From Stenogyne calaminthoides (taxonomy: Eukaryota; Streptophyta; Magnoliopsida; Lamiales; Lamiaceae): 64,000 bases of DNA. The position numbers were made by a program, and so were the translations under genes. The notes under the pieces are model-generated. The model was not told the DNA's origin. It was given only the letters and a program-made list of their open reading frames with translations, and searched no databases. Where the stretch lies: NCBI GenBank assembly GCA_037126765.1, contig JBBCBC010000033.1:5966085-6030084 (forward strand). The letters run 5' to 3'. This document shows, in pieces, positions 35,095 to 47,099 of the stretch; position 1 is the first letter of the stretch, and each line of letters opens with the position of its first letter.

Positions 35095-36861
35095 TGTTGG
35101 GGTTATACTGGAAAGTATGCTTTTACTTTGTATAACCAAACTGAATTTCTTTCTTATTTACTGAAATAAATTATTTATCACTGATGCTTTAAATATCATT
35201 GAATGTTACATATATTTACAGCATAACTGTTCAATAAATAGTACGTGTTACATTGTAGTTAATTTAGTGATACCAGATCACAGAAGATTAAATTAACAGT
35301 CCCTTGTAACTAAAAGTACGCTGTTCACGACCTAGATGGAAATGAACAATCCATCGTGAAAGGTTGAAGTGTAAGGCTCAGATTGGCTTGTCTTGACCAA
35401 GAGATTACACTAGTGCATGACTGATGCACTGAATAGGACCTACAAGAGGATAAATTCTTCAGCACTGAATTAGGAAGAATTAGACCTCAGTGGTTTGTAA
35501 TTTCTTAATCTTCGTCCCTTAAATAGGATCGTGTGTGGTTAGTAATTATTGCTTTTACTTATGACGGGTAGAGAATCAATGAGATTCAATACTTTATATC
35601 TTGGGCAATATTATTGGTCACATGCGATTGCTAAGATTTAATACGAAGAATCGTGTGCAAGTACGCTTGTTCGATTTGCCCCCTTGGGAGGTTCATAAGA
35701 TTTATCATACCAAATCTTGCAAGTGGAATTAGTTTCCGGTATGGATAATAATGTTGAACCGTTCCTTGACCAAGGACAAAAGATATTAATTAATGGAAAG
35801 ATATTTCAGTGGCTTTAATTAATTAATGAGCTAGATAATCTTAAACACGGGAAATAATAACCGGGAGCCATATTAACAGTAATATGGGTTAAGATGGATA
35901 GTGCAATATTAATTATGTAGTGGGATTAATTAATATTTATGGGCTTGAATAATGTTGTGGCTCAATATTGGAAATTCAAGATCCATTGGAAAGTCTAATC
36001 TTAATTCTCCTAAAGGCCCCTCAAGTAGCCCAAAGATAAAGTCCAATAACTGAAAAAGGTGTTTGAAATAAAATAAATTATTGTTGCTTATTTTTCCAAA
36101 AGTTTCGAAAATATTAAAGGAAGAAAGAGAAAAGATTTTCTTGGAAAGATTTTATGGAATATGTATTCTTGAAATACAAGATTATCCCATAAATTCAAGA
36201 AAAGTCAAAGATCCTATTTCTTCCCTATGTAATGGAAAATTTTCGAAAACCCCTTAACATAAGGAGGTGGGATTTTTATGGAATATTTTAATTATGGAGA
36301 AAAGAACATATTGGATATATTCAAGATTTCTTGGAGATCAAGAAAATGATTTTTCCATCTTATTCCTAGGGCAAAAATCGGCCACCACCTAGTATTATAA
36401 ATAGGGGATGAATTTTCATCCCCAAGAGCAATTCCATGTGTTGGAAAAATTAGAAATCCACAAAGGTGGTGCAACATAATTTTATTTTTCCCTTTTGTTA
36501 AATTTTTTGCGAGTTCCTACCACCGGATTGTTGAACGAGGATAAGGGAATACTTGAGAAGGTTTTTTGGTGTGTTCGTGTGAGCAGGATCCATCTTCTCA
36601 AGAAAAGTTGTCACTTAAAGGTTGTCACTTCCGTAGCAATGCATGATTTGTTGTTGTAGGATTTATTTGAAAAGGTTAGTTTGTTTAAAAATTATTATTT
36701 GAATTAATATAGGATTAATTCATGCTAGTAGGATTTGTTAGAATTAAATTTGTATTTAAATATTCATGCATGATTTGTTGTTGAATTATTATTTGAATTA
36801 ATATAGGATTAATTCATTTTAGTAATAATTGTTAGAATTAAATTTGTATTTAAATATTCAT
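35095..36861 (+). repeat. Element D 5' LTR, 3' end rearranged
   Basis: Collinear with the 3' LTR up to about 36600. Then a block of roughly 110 bp (TGCATGATTTGTTGTTG...TTTAAATATTCAT) appears twice, and the final bases with CCCCAACA are absent. Leader sequence follows directly (TCAATTGTCATGG). TATA box at 36396-36403. Confidence 0.8.
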
Positions 36862-37429
36862 CAATTGTCATGGTAATGCATGCATATAAATTGTGGATCC
36901 GACAATTTCGTTTTCCCCAAAAATCGAGTAGATTAGAATTTGTTTGATTTGATCAATTTGAGTTTTAAATTGTAATTTATTTTTTTTTCATTAAATTTCA
37001 AATTGTATAATAGAATTGCTAGATCTTTTGCGGGGACGTATCCAATTGTCGTATTTGGTATTTGATGAATTTATATTTATGCATGGATATTTTAGTTTTG
37101 ATGAATTTGCCAAAACATTATCAACTTGTGTTATTGAAGCTAAATTACGGATAACAAGTTTTGCCTCGAATTGAGAAAATCCAAAATCGGGCGTAGATTA
37201 GAATTTGTTTGATTTGATCAATATAATAGATTAGTTCGAAAGTTAATCTAGGTTTATTTATTTTTGTAAATAAATCGATCGGATGTCGGATTGCACGAGA
37301 ACGAAGAGCAACGAGTCCGGAAGAAGACGAGGTTAAGAAGAGATGAGATCGACGAGATCGACGTCGAGACGGCGATCGAGAAGAAGATGGTCATGGTCAA
37401 GATCGACGTGATTGAGACCGGATGTGTTA

Positions 37430-38682
37430 ACGATATGCTACCCTAATATGCTAATCTAATGAACTAATCGTCGCAGATAAACCGATATGAGACCAAGACG
37501 ATGCTATACTAATCTAATCATATGAGTTGGTCGAGATCACGTGATTGAGAAGAAATCGATATCGTAACTTAAAATCTGCATACCGATCGAGAAAGAAGTC
37601 ATCTGAGAGCTATCATCTAAGTCATATTCATCGAGAATCGAAGTTAAACGCCATCGATGATCGATTAGCTCGAATGAAAAAGTGAAGAGAGGGTCGATTG
37701 AGAATCAAGTCGAAAACGAAAACCTAGGGTCGAGATGCCGATCGAATAAGGTCCAAGAGAAGTCGATCGTTGAAGATTCGACACCAAGGCTCGTAATGTA
37801 ATCAAGACACCGAGACTCGAGAGAATCTGAATGATTCCAAGGCGAGGAATGGAGGAATATAGCCGTTAGAATCACCGACGTGGACCAATGAGAGGAAGAC
37901 AACCAAACCGAAAAGAAAAGAAGAAGTTCTGAAATAGTAAGTATGGATTTGAATGTGACTCCATCCACGGTAACATTCAAATCCACACTATAAATACAAG
38001 TTCTTCCTTCATAATTAAGTGGAAGTGTGAGGAAGAGTGTGAAAACACCATTGAAGCTTACAGAGCCAAATCATCTAGCATTCCCACCATAGAACACAAA
38101 GAGCAAGAAATACACACATATATCCAAAAGTGTTCTACCCTAGATCTAAGCACAAATGTCATATCCTAGCTTAGAGAGATTTTCCCATCCTTAGCATTGA
38201 GGCTAAACAAATGTAAGGGGAAAATCTCAACCTAGTTGGAAACCAAACAATCTTATACCCAAACTCAAGAGTCGGTTAAGTTTGTAGGTGAGTGTGAATT
38301 TCGGTAAACATCTAGCAATCCGAAAGGGAGGGTAGGCAATCCGTGAGGGTGATAAGTCCCGTTTGAGTGTGAACTCCAGAACACATCTGTTGGGTGTTGA
38401 CTAACACGTTAAACTAAGTCCAGTTGGTTAAGTTGGTGCCCCATGAAGGAAAGAGGTGGATGAGGGACGAGTTGTCCGAACCACTATAAAATTGTTGTGT
38501 TGTTTACTGCTTTATGTTCTTATATTGTCTTATGCATTCGATTATAAGCAAAACACAACACACATGAGCAAAAAAAAAAAAAAAATATGTAATCACTCTG
38601 CCCTCACCCCTGTTTTATATGCATCGCTTTTAAAATGTTTGCTTCCGCACTGCACAAAATGGGTTTACTTAGGGACCTCACA
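37430..38682 (+). repeat. Sirevirus-type LTR in element D leader (start uncertain)
   Basis: From about 37840 on it is the reverse complement of the solo LTR at 39373-40704, with a plus-strand TATAAATA at 37989-37996 and the end ...GGGACCTCACA at 38682. The part below 37840 is unusually rich in TCGA and corresponds to a CAG/CTG-rich minisatellite in the other copy. The left edge and target duplication were not found. No open frame here is supportable. Confidence 0.6.
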
Positions 38683-39367
38683 CGAGCACCGGAGAGACCG
38701 GTGGTCGAGAAGTCGCTTGCGTGACGTCTTGCATGAGCACGAGCACGTGCAGGTGAAGGTGCATGGCACACGCAGTACAAGTGCATGGCATGGCCTTAAT
38801 GTACGGGCGGGTGGGATCCGCCTAACTTCCTGGGGTGAAGGTGAGACGGGGAAGGCGTGGGCGGGGCGATCTACCTGCCCGTGGATGTCGAGGACGTCGG
38901 GATTTTCTAGACGCTGACCGCCCGGACACGTGTTCCGGAGGGACAATTCGGATACGGAGGACATTATAAAGAAAATATTGCGGACGAGTGGGAGCTTTTC
39001 GAGACGAACGATGAATGCTATGAAGACGATTTCTCAAGATCAAGACATGATAAAATTAACCGTGACAATTGTATATATGTGCCCAATGTGTTTAATTTTT
39101 GTTTTGATATTTTGCATTATTTTATGCTTATTTAAATTGTGTTTAAATATGCGATGCATGAGAAAATGTTTTGAAAAATCTCACCTTCGAAAATTACTAA
39201 GTATGTTTAAATAATTAATTGACAATTTTATTCCAGATAATAAAATTGAATTAATTTTGACCTCCATGATTTATTTATTTTTGGATTCTTTTGGAGAAAT
39301 TCCCCCCACGGGACGGCCAAAAGATAGATTTCACATGAATAAATTCCGAAAGGATGATTGTGGGTTA
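38683..39367 (+). other. Leader segment of element D between the two inserted LTRs
   Basis: A GC-rich block (38683-38960) comparable in position to those in B and G, then AT-rich leader matching B 17170-17570. It ends at the insertion site GGGTTATT, split by the solo LTR. No gene seen. Confidence 0.6.
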
Positions 39368-39372
39368 TTATT

Positions 39373-40704
39373 TGTTGGTCCCGGTGGGAAAACCCATTTT
39401 GCGCGTGCGGAAGCAAACATGACCAGCGATGCATATAAAACAGGGGTGAAGGAATGGTGATTCCAGATTTTTACGTTTTAGGCTAATGTGTTGTGTTTTG
39501 CTTATGATCGAATGCGTATGACAAGATAAGAACGTAAAGCAGTAAACAACACAATAATGTATAGTGGTTCGGAGACTCAAGCTCCTACATCCACTCTCCC
39601 TGTTCCTAGGGAAATTCCTTCAAACACTTCCTAAGGTTTTCTGACTACCTCTGTAGTTTACTAACCTTTCAACTTTGAGCTTTCTGACTACCTCTGTAGT
39701 TTACTAACTCAAACTGGATTTATCACCCTCTCGAGCTCGCCTCTGGACTTATCACCCTCTCGGGCTCGCCTCTAGATGTTTAACGAGTTCACACTCCAAC
39801 GGGACTTATCACCCTCACTCGGGATTGCCTAACAACTACCTCACTTCACCACTAGTTATCTCTTACGAAAATGGGGTTTGGGTTTGGTGTTGTCTCCAAC
39901 TATGGTGAGATTTTCCCTTACATTTGTTTAGCCTCAATGCTAAGGTTGGGAAAATCTCTCTAAGCTTAGGATACATCAAGGATTGCATAGATTGGGTTCT
40001 AGAACACTCTTTGAATATATTTGTATATCTACAGACTTGTGTTCTAGGGTGGGAAAGCTTGGGTATATGTTCTTTTAGCTCTGTAGCATCGTTGCTATCT
40101 TCTTCGCACTTCCACACGTAATAATGTAGGAAGAACTTGTATTTATAGTGTGGATTTGAATGTTACCGTTGGAGAGAATCACATTAAAATCCATACTATT
40201 CTTTGTAGGTTCTGCAGCTCTTTCAGGCTGGTTGTCTTCCTCTCATTGGTCCACCTCAGCTGGATTCCAACGGCTATATTCCTCAGTTTCTTCGCTTCGG
40301 AACATTCAGGTTTATACCGAGTCTTCAGTAATTACTGTGCCTTCAGGATTCTCTGAGTCTCAGTGTCTTCAGAGACATACTGAGTCTTCATACTGAGTCT
40401 TCAGTTTCTCAGTTTCATACTGAGTCTTCAGATTCTCAGTTTCATACTGAGTCTGCAGATTCTTAGTCTCATACTGAGTCTTCAGAAACTTCAGTTTCAT
40501 ACTGAAACTTCAGTTTCTTCAGAAACTTACTGAGTCTTCAGAATCTATCCTGATTTATATCTGCCGACTATACACGGTGCAGATATCATCCTGAACACTC
40601 TAAAACTGAATCCTGACTCACCTATCAAGATTATCCTGAACATGTCATACTCAGGGGTTTTGGGATCTAATCAAAATCCTCTTTATTAAATTAATTTCCC
40701 AACA
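39373..40704 (-). repeat. Sirevirus-type solo LTR in element D
   Basis: 1332 bp, TGTTGGTCCC...TTTCCCAACA, flanked by the duplication TTATT (39368-39372 and 40705-40709). Element B shows the empty site (GGGTTATTACTAGTGGCG). A minus-strand TATAAATA at 40140-40147 sets the orientation. It shares with element C LTRs the motifs ATAGTGGTTCGGA and TCCACTCT. Internal duplications: TTTCTGACTACCTCTGTAG twice (39634-39710) and a GGAYTTATCACCCTC repeat (39717-39815). Confidence 0.92.
40330..40545 (-). repeat. Minisatellite rich in CTGAGTCTTCAG
   Basis: Irregular tandem units of about 30 bp (CATACTGAGTCTTCAG followed by TTTCTCAG or ATTCTCAG) inside the solo LTR. Very dense in CAG/CTG, i.e. CHG methylation sites. 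Confidence 0.8.
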
Positions 40705-41075
40705 TTATTAGTGGCGACGATGACCCTCCCCACGAGGCTCGTTCAAAACAAAATAATAATTCTATATTTAATCATGGTTATTACTTAGATATAAAAATTG
40801 ATATGCATATACTTCCCCGAAGTCCCTGTCAATTTTATATTGGTCAAGTGGGAGCCAACTATTAATCTGGATATTAAAGGTTTGTAAATGTTTTCTTGTT
40901 TAAAACCTACTTGAATGTGTTTATATAATGACCCACCCCACGTGGCTTATTTAAACTGTTTTGAGATGTTGGCTAATGCATGTTCATATTTTTTTTGAGA
41001 TTTTAATATGATACATGTGATCGAACCTTGTGATATGTTTGTGCTTATACAAATTATTATTTATTTCAGTTCAGC

Positions 41076-41900
41076 ATGTCGCAACCTTTTAATCCACTGT
41101 TCAATATACTTAAAGACAATTTGCTTACTGGTGAAAACTTCGTTGATTGGAGTCCTCACTGCACAAAGCCATAACTGGGTTCTCACTACACCTAAACCAG
41201 AAAAGCCAAATGATGAGTCAACTAAAGCGGTTAAGAAAGAGTATGCTGACTGGGAGCGTTCCAACGAAATGGCAAAGTGTACCATCTTGGCTTCAATGTC
41301 AGATGTGTTGCAACACCAACACCAAAACGTTGAGACCGCTGCAGACATCATGACTAGTCTTAAAGCGATGTTTCAACATCATAACCGTGTGGCTTGTCAG
41401 ATCACCATGAGGGACTTGCTCTCTATGAAAATGGTGGAGGGAACGCCCGTAAGGGAGCACGTTCTCCAGATGATGGCTCACCTTAACAAGCTTGAGGTAC
41501 TTAGCGCTGAATACGATATCGAGACCCAAATCGATTTCGTGCTCCACTCTCTGCCGAAAAATTTTGAACATTTCAGGCTGAACTACCAAATGAACAATCA
41601 GAAGTTCTCGATGTCTGGCCTGTTGCAAGCTTTAGTCTCGACAGAGGCGATATTGGGGCAAAAGAGCCAAGCCTTGGTGGCAAATGGACCTTCTTCTTCT
41701 TCTTCTAGGCCAAAGGGTGGTAAGAACAAGAAAAATGATAAAGGCCACAAGCAAGTGAACTCAAGTGTTGCCAAGGGCAAAGAAAAGGTGAAGGGAGGTG
41801 GAGGAGTGAGTAAACAAGCTAAGGGGAAATGTTTCAACTGAGGTGAAAAAGGACATTGGAGGTCAGCCTGTTCCAAACCCAAAAGGAATGGAAAGAAAGG
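41076..41900 (+). pseudogene. Element D gag
   Basis: The ATG at 41076 starts MSQPFNPLFNILKDNLLTGENFVDW. A small deletion near 41148 shifts into the frame that runs to 41841, with KKEYADWERSNEMAKCTILA, SLKAMFQHHNRVACQITMRD, HSLPKNFEHFRLNYQMNNQK and a Lys/Ser-rich tail (UBN2-type copia gag). The zinc knuckle reads C-F-N-stop-G-E-K-G-H-W-R-S-A-C: its second Cys codon is TGA instead of TGC. Reading continues in the same frame into protease. This is the most complete gag of the three family members. Confidence 0.85.
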
Positions 41901-43000
41901 TAATTCTCACGCACTAGTTGTTGAAACTTGTTTAGCGGCGTATGCCTCTCATTTATGGGTGGTGGATACGGGATCCACTGATCATGTCTGTTTCACTTTA
42001 CAGGGGTTCAAGCGGACCCAGCAACTTAGTGGGAGTGAGATCCTCATCACACTGGGCGATGCTACGAGAGTGGCAGCTGAAGCAGTGGGAGAAGTGCACA
42101 TGTCTTTTGAAGATAGAGTTTTAATTTTAAGATATGTTCTTTACGTTCCTAGTTTTAGAAAGAATTTAATTTCGGTTTCTAAACTTTACCTTGATGGATA
42201 TTCGGTTACATTTGACAAATTTGTTACCATTTCTCTTTATGATAAATTTATTTGTCATGGAACGTTGTCGAATAATCTCTATACAATTAACTGTGCACAC
42301 CACTCACGAAATGCATTCTATAACACATCAACTATTTCTGATAAAAGAAAATGTTCATCAGACGTGAATGAGACACTTCTATGGCATCTTAGATTGGGAC
42401 ATATTAATCCAAAAAGAATTCAAAGGTTGGTAGAAGATGGTTCATTGGAGTCTCTCCGGGTTGAACCAATCCCAACTTGCGAATCATGTTTGGAAGGTAA
42501 AATGACCAAGAGGGCATTCAGAGCCAAGGGGAATAGAGCCAAAGAAGTGTTAGAAATTGTTCACACAGACGTGTGTGGTCCAATGTCAATCAAAGCAAGA
42601 GGAGGTTATGAGTATTTCGTCACCTTTATATGATTACTCAAGGTACAACTATATTTTCCTTATGAAGCATAAATCTGAGACCTTTGACAAATTCAAAGAA
42701 TTTAAGGCTCAAACAGAGAATCATAGGGAAAAACGTATCAAGTCTCTACGATCTGATCGTGGAGGCGAGTACCTCAGCGATGAGTTTTTGAACTACTTGT
42801 CAGATGAAGGGATAGTATCCCAGCTAACTGCACCCGGAACCCACCCCTCAACAAAACGGGGTTGCAGAGTGAAGAAACTGAACTCTTTTAGAAATGGTTA
42901 GATCAATGATGAGTTATGTGGATCTACCCAAGTCGTTCTGGGGTCATGCCTTGGAAACAGCGGCTTATATTCTGAACTTGGTGCCATCTAAATCGGTTCC
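41901..43000 (+). pseudogene. Element D protease and integrase
   Basis: Protease WVVDTGSTDHVCF with intact D-T-G at 41965-41973, then VLYVPSFRKNLISVSKL. GAG-pre-integrase LLWHLRLGHINPKRIQRLVE with C-E-S-C at about 42477-42488 completes an HHCC zinc finger. The integrase core starts with EIVHTDVCGPMS and breaks at 42633 by a small deletion. The next frame has SRYNYIFLMKHKSE and LRSDRGGEYLSDEF, then PQQNGVAE with the catalytic Glu directly followed by TGA at about 42869. The later region (SMMSYVDLPKSFWGHALETAAYILN) is readable at 42900-42990. Confidence 0.85.
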
Positions 43001-43159
43001 CAAAACTCCCAAAGAATTGTGGAATGGGCGCAACCCAGTTTGAGACACAGGAGAATTTGGAGGTGTCAGGCCTACGTATTGGACAAGGAAGCTTAAAAAT
43101 TGGATCCTCAATCAGAATTAAGTTGTTTATAGGATACACCGAGGGAATAAAAAGGGTGT

Positions 43160-44215
43160 ATGTTCTATGGTCTCGAAGATCAAAAGGTGGTAATAAGCAC
43201 CCACTTTAGATTTTTGGAAGAAGACTATATGAACGAAAGAAAGCCCAGAAGTAAGATTACCTTAAATGAGCTAAGGGGGCTAACCTCAGTGCCAACTGTA
43301 CAAGATGACATACCAAGCGACACACTTACACAACCGAAACCTCGTCGTAGTGGGAGGGTTGTAAGACAGCCCGAGAGATTCATGGGGATATGATAGTCCT
43401 CGGACTTAGTCCCCGGTCAAGATGAATCAGACCCATGGACTTACGACGAGGCAATCCAAGACAAGGATGCGGTTGTTGGGGAATAATCCCCAACAGCGGT
43501 TTCCTGGCAAATAGCAATGGAAGCCGAAATGGGTTCTATGGATCATAACAGAGTGTGGGAGCTAGTCGACCATTTAATGGGGTCAAACCTATTGGTTGTA
43601 AGTGGGTATACAAGAGGAAAAGAGGACCGGACGGGAAGGTGGAAACCTTCAAGGCAAGGCTTGTGGCGAAAGGTTATACTCAGAAAGAAGGGATCGACTA
43701 TGAGAAAACCTTTTCACCAGTAGCAATGCTCAAGTCCATCCATTCTCTTGTCGATTGCTGTGCATCTCGACTTTGAAATCTGGCAAATGGATGTCAAGAC
43801 GGCTTTCCTTAACGGAAGTCTTGAAGAGGAAATCTATATGCAACAACCCCAAGGCTTTATTGAAAATGGCCAAGAACACCTAGTTTGTAAGCTCAAGAAG
43901 TCCATTTATGGACTCAAACAAGCATCCAGAGCTTGGAACCAATGTTTTGATCAAGTAATAAAGTCTTATGGGTTTGATCAAAATGAGTATGAAAGTTATG
44001 TGTACAAGAAGCGTGTCGAAACTGCATTGGTATTCTTAGTACTATACGTAGACGACATTCTGCTCATCGGGGACGATGTAAAGGTGTTGTCAGACGTAAG
44101 GGCATGGCTTTCAAAACAGTTTGATATGAAGTACTTAGGGGAAGCCGGGCACATCCTTGGGATCAAGATCACTCGAGATCGTAAGAAAATGATGATAGGC
44201 CTATCGTAAGCTTCA
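43160..44215 (+). pseudogene. Element D reverse transcriptase
   Basis: The linker (43160-43393, EEDYMNERKPRSKITLNELR) leads into RT: VWELVDHLMG, GCKWVYKRKRGPDGKVETFK, QKEGIDYEKTFSPVAMLKSI, FEIWQMDVKTAFLNGSLEEE, KSIYGLKQASRAWNQCFD and the catalytic YVDDILLIGDD at about 44045-44077. The frame ends with LSKQFDMKYLGEAGHILGIK and a stop at 44209. A 22-bp insertion of LTR tips (43474-43495) with its duplication GCGGT disrupts the linker just before RT; a frameshift lies near 43745. Confidence 0.88.
43474..43495. mobile_element. 22-bp LTR-tip remnant with target duplication
   Basis: TGTTGGGGA and TCCCCAACA, the two LTR tips of the local copia family, are separated by only ATAA and flanked by the perfect 5-bp duplication GCGGT (43469-43473 and 43496-43500). 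B and G have no insert at this place (GATGCAGGTTCTTGGC in B). It is therefore an LTR integration product reduced to its tips, or an aberrant integration of a very short end fragment. Confidence 0.85.
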
Positions 44216-44230
44216 TATATAGACACTATC

Positions 44231-45030
44231 TTGAAGCGATTCAGCATGCAGGATTCCAAGAAAGGCTTCGTACCTTTCAAACATGGAATCCATCTATCCA
44301 AGGAAATGTGCCTTAAGACACAAAAGGAGATAGATGACATGAAAGACATTCATTATGCTTCGGCTGTCAGAAGCCTTATGTATGCAATGCTGTGCACGAG
44401 ACCGGATATATGATTTGTCGTTGGTATGGTGGCAAGATATCAAAGTAATCCGGGAAAAGAGCATTGGACGGCAGTTAAGAACATTCTGAAGTATCTGAAA
44501 AGAACTCGGGATAGAATGTTAGTTTATCAGTCAGATAGTCTAATTCCCATCGGTTACACAGACTCGGATTTCCAATCAGACTTAGGTTCCAGAAAATCTA
44601 CCTCCGGTAGTGTGTTTTGCATGGGGGGAGGAGCCATGACATGGAGAAGCGTTAAGCAGAAATGCATCGCCGATTCTACCATGCAAGCCGAATACGTAGC
44701 TGCTTGCGAGGCAGCGAAAGAAGCGGTTTGGCTCAAGAACTTCCTAGTGGACTTGGATGTAGTTTCGAATTTGCCCAGCACAATCACTGTTTACTATGAT
44801 AATGTCGAAGCAGTTGCAAATTCAAGGGAACCAAGAGCCCACAAGGCCAGCAAACACATTGAAAGGAAATACCATCTTATACGAGAAATCGTTAAGAGAT
44901 GAGATATAGAGGTGGCAAAGATCGCGTCAGAAGATAACCTAGCAGATCCATTCACAAAGGGTCTGCCTCAGAACACATTCGAGAGACATGTGGAAGGAAT
45001 GGGTGTCAAGACCGTTGCCAATCTGCTTTG
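44231..45030 (+). pseudogene. Element D RNase H and pol C-terminus
   Basis: The frame 44231-44413 (MQDSKKGFVPFKHGIHLS, SLMYAMLCTRPDI) is cut by a TGA in place of the Cys or Trp codon before FVVGMVARYQSNPGKE. The frame 44426-44902 holds the RNase H motifs GYTDSDFQSDLGSRKSTSGS, STMQAEYVAACEAAKEAVWL and ITVYYDNVEAVANS. It ends with SKHIERKYHLIREIVKR and a TGA at 44900-44902; the same frame continues with EVAKIASEDNLADPFTKGLP to about 45030. Catalytic acidic residues (DSD, AEY, YYDN) are intact. Confidence 0.88.
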
Positions 45031-45148
45031 AGTATAAGTGGGAGATATTATTAGGTTCGTGTAGGTGACATTAGATGTCACGCATTAGGAACTACATGAG
45101 ATATGTTGTAGTATACTTAAAAGCAGACTTTGAGTATAAGTGGGACAT

Positions 45149-46870
45149 TGTTGGGGTTATACTGGAAAGTATGCTTTTACTTTGTATAACCAAACTGAAT
45201 TTCTGTCTTATTTACAGAAATAAATTATTTATCACTGATGCTTTAAATATCATTGAATGTTACATATATTTACTGCATAACTGTTCAATAAATAGTACGT
45301 GTTACATTGTAGTTAATTTAGTGATACCAGATCAAAGAAGATTAAATTAACAGTCCCTTGTAACTAAAAGTACGATGTTCACGACCTAGATGGAAATGAA
45401 CAATTCATCGTGAAAGGTTGAAGTGTAAGTCTCAGATTGGCTTGTCTTGACCAAGAGGTTACACTAGTGCATGACTGATGCACTGAATAGGACCTATAGG
45501 ATGACAAATTCTTCAGCACTGAATTAGGAAGAATTAGACCTCAGTGGTTCGTTATTTCTTAATCTTCGTCCCTTAAATAGGATCGTGTGTGGTTAGTAAT
45601 TATTGCTTTGACTTATGACGGGTAGAGAATCAATGAGATTCAATACTTTATATCTTGGGCAATATTATTGGTCACATGCGACTGCTAAGATTTAATACGA
45701 AGAATCGTGTGCAAGTACGCTTGTTCGATTTGCCCCCTTGGGAGGTTCATAAGATTTATCATACCAAATCTTGCAAGTGGAATTAGTTTCCGGTATGGAT
45801 AATAATGTAGAATCGTTCCTTGACCAAGGACAAAAGATATTAATTAATGGAAAGCTATTTCAGTGGCTTGAATTAATTAATGGGCTAGATAATCTTAAAC
45901 ACGGGAAATAATAACCAGGAGCCATATTAACAGTAATATGGGTTAAGATGGATAGTGCAATATTAATTATGTAGTGTGATTAATTAATATTTATGGGCTT
46001 GAATAATATTGTGGCTCAATATTGGAAATTCAAGATCCATTGGAAGATCCAATCTTAATTCTCCTAAAGGCCCCTCAAGTAGCCCAAAGATAAAGTCCAA
46101 TAACTGAAAAAGGTGTTTGAAATAAAATAAATTATTGTTGCTTATTTTTCCAAAATTTTCGAAAATATTAAAGGAAGAAAGAGAAGAGATTTTCTTGATT
46201 TTCTTGGAAAGATTTTATGGAATATGTATTCTTGAAATACAAGATTATCCCATAAATTCAAGAAAAGTCAAAGATCCTATTTCTTCCATATTTAATGAGA
46301 AATTTTCGAAAACCCCTTAATATAAGGAGGTGGGATTTTTATGGAATATTTTAATTATGGAGAAAAAAATATATTGGATATATTCAAGATTTCTTGGAGA
46401 TCAAGAAAAAGATTTTCCCATCTTATTCCTAGGGCAAAAATCGGCCACCACCTAGTATTATAAATAGGGGATGAATTTTCATCCCCAAGAGCAATTTCAT
46501 GTGTTGAAAAAATTTGAAATCCACAAAGGTGGTGCAACATAATTTTATTTTTCCCTTTTGTTAAATTGTTCACGAGTTCCTACCACCGGATTGTTGAACG
46601 AGGATAAGGGAATACTTGAGAAGGTCTTTTGGTGTGTTCGTGTGAACGGAATCCATCTTCTCAACGGTTGTCACTCCGAAAGGTTAGTTCACGTAAACCC
46701 GTAGCAATTCTGCATGTGTAGGATTTATGTGAACTGTTTATATGCATGATTTGTTGTTGAATTATTATTTGAATTAATATAAGATTAATTCATGCAAGTA
46801 ATAATTGTTAGAATTAAATTTATATTTAAATATTTATCCCGAATAGATCCGGGCAATTAATTCCCCAACA
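45149..46870 (+). repeat. Element D 3' LTR
   Basis: 1722 bp, TGTTGGGG...CCCCAACA, preceded by the polypurine tract AGTATAAGTGGGACAT (a second copy lies at about 45030-45046). TATA box at 46459-46466. It lacks the ~136-bp U3 duplication of B and G. Confidence 0.93.
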
Positions 46871-47099
46871 GGCAGGGGAAGGTGACCGGAAAATAAAGGG
46901 AGGAGAGAGAACTTACTTTTCTTTTCTTCAATGGGGTAATTGGTATGGTTAAGGTGCGGGGGGACCATTGGATGAGTCTTATTTAAGGAAATATTTTCCT
47001 TGTTTGTCAAATTAATTTTATTAGTTAGAGGCTTCTTGGAGAAGCTTCACCTTATTAGAATAATAATAAATAAAAAAACTTCTAGTTCCTTCTACTCAC

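Larger units (their letters stand above)
35095..46870 (+). mobile_element. Element D: Ty1/copia retrotransposon with inserted LTRs
   Basis: Plus-strand element of the same family as B and G, from TGTTGGGG at 35095 to CCCCAACA at 46870. No clear target duplication: the flanks are GTGCG and GGCAG. The 5' LTR has lost its 3' end and the priming site, and the start of the leader is duplicated. The leader holds two Sirevirus-type LTRs (about 37430-38682 and 39373-40704). The coding part (41076-45030) is the best preserved of the three copia copies, with an intact D-T-G protease site and YVDD box. Confidence 0.88.

Noticed and set aside
38456..38917. 153-residue plus-strand frame
   Set aside because: Crosses the junction between an inserted LTR and the copia leader and contains an A-run; not a gene.
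35090..46875. Target duplication of element D (GTGCG versus GGCAG)
   Set aside because: The two flanks do not match well enough. A CAG-related consensus error could hide a true duplication but this is unproven.
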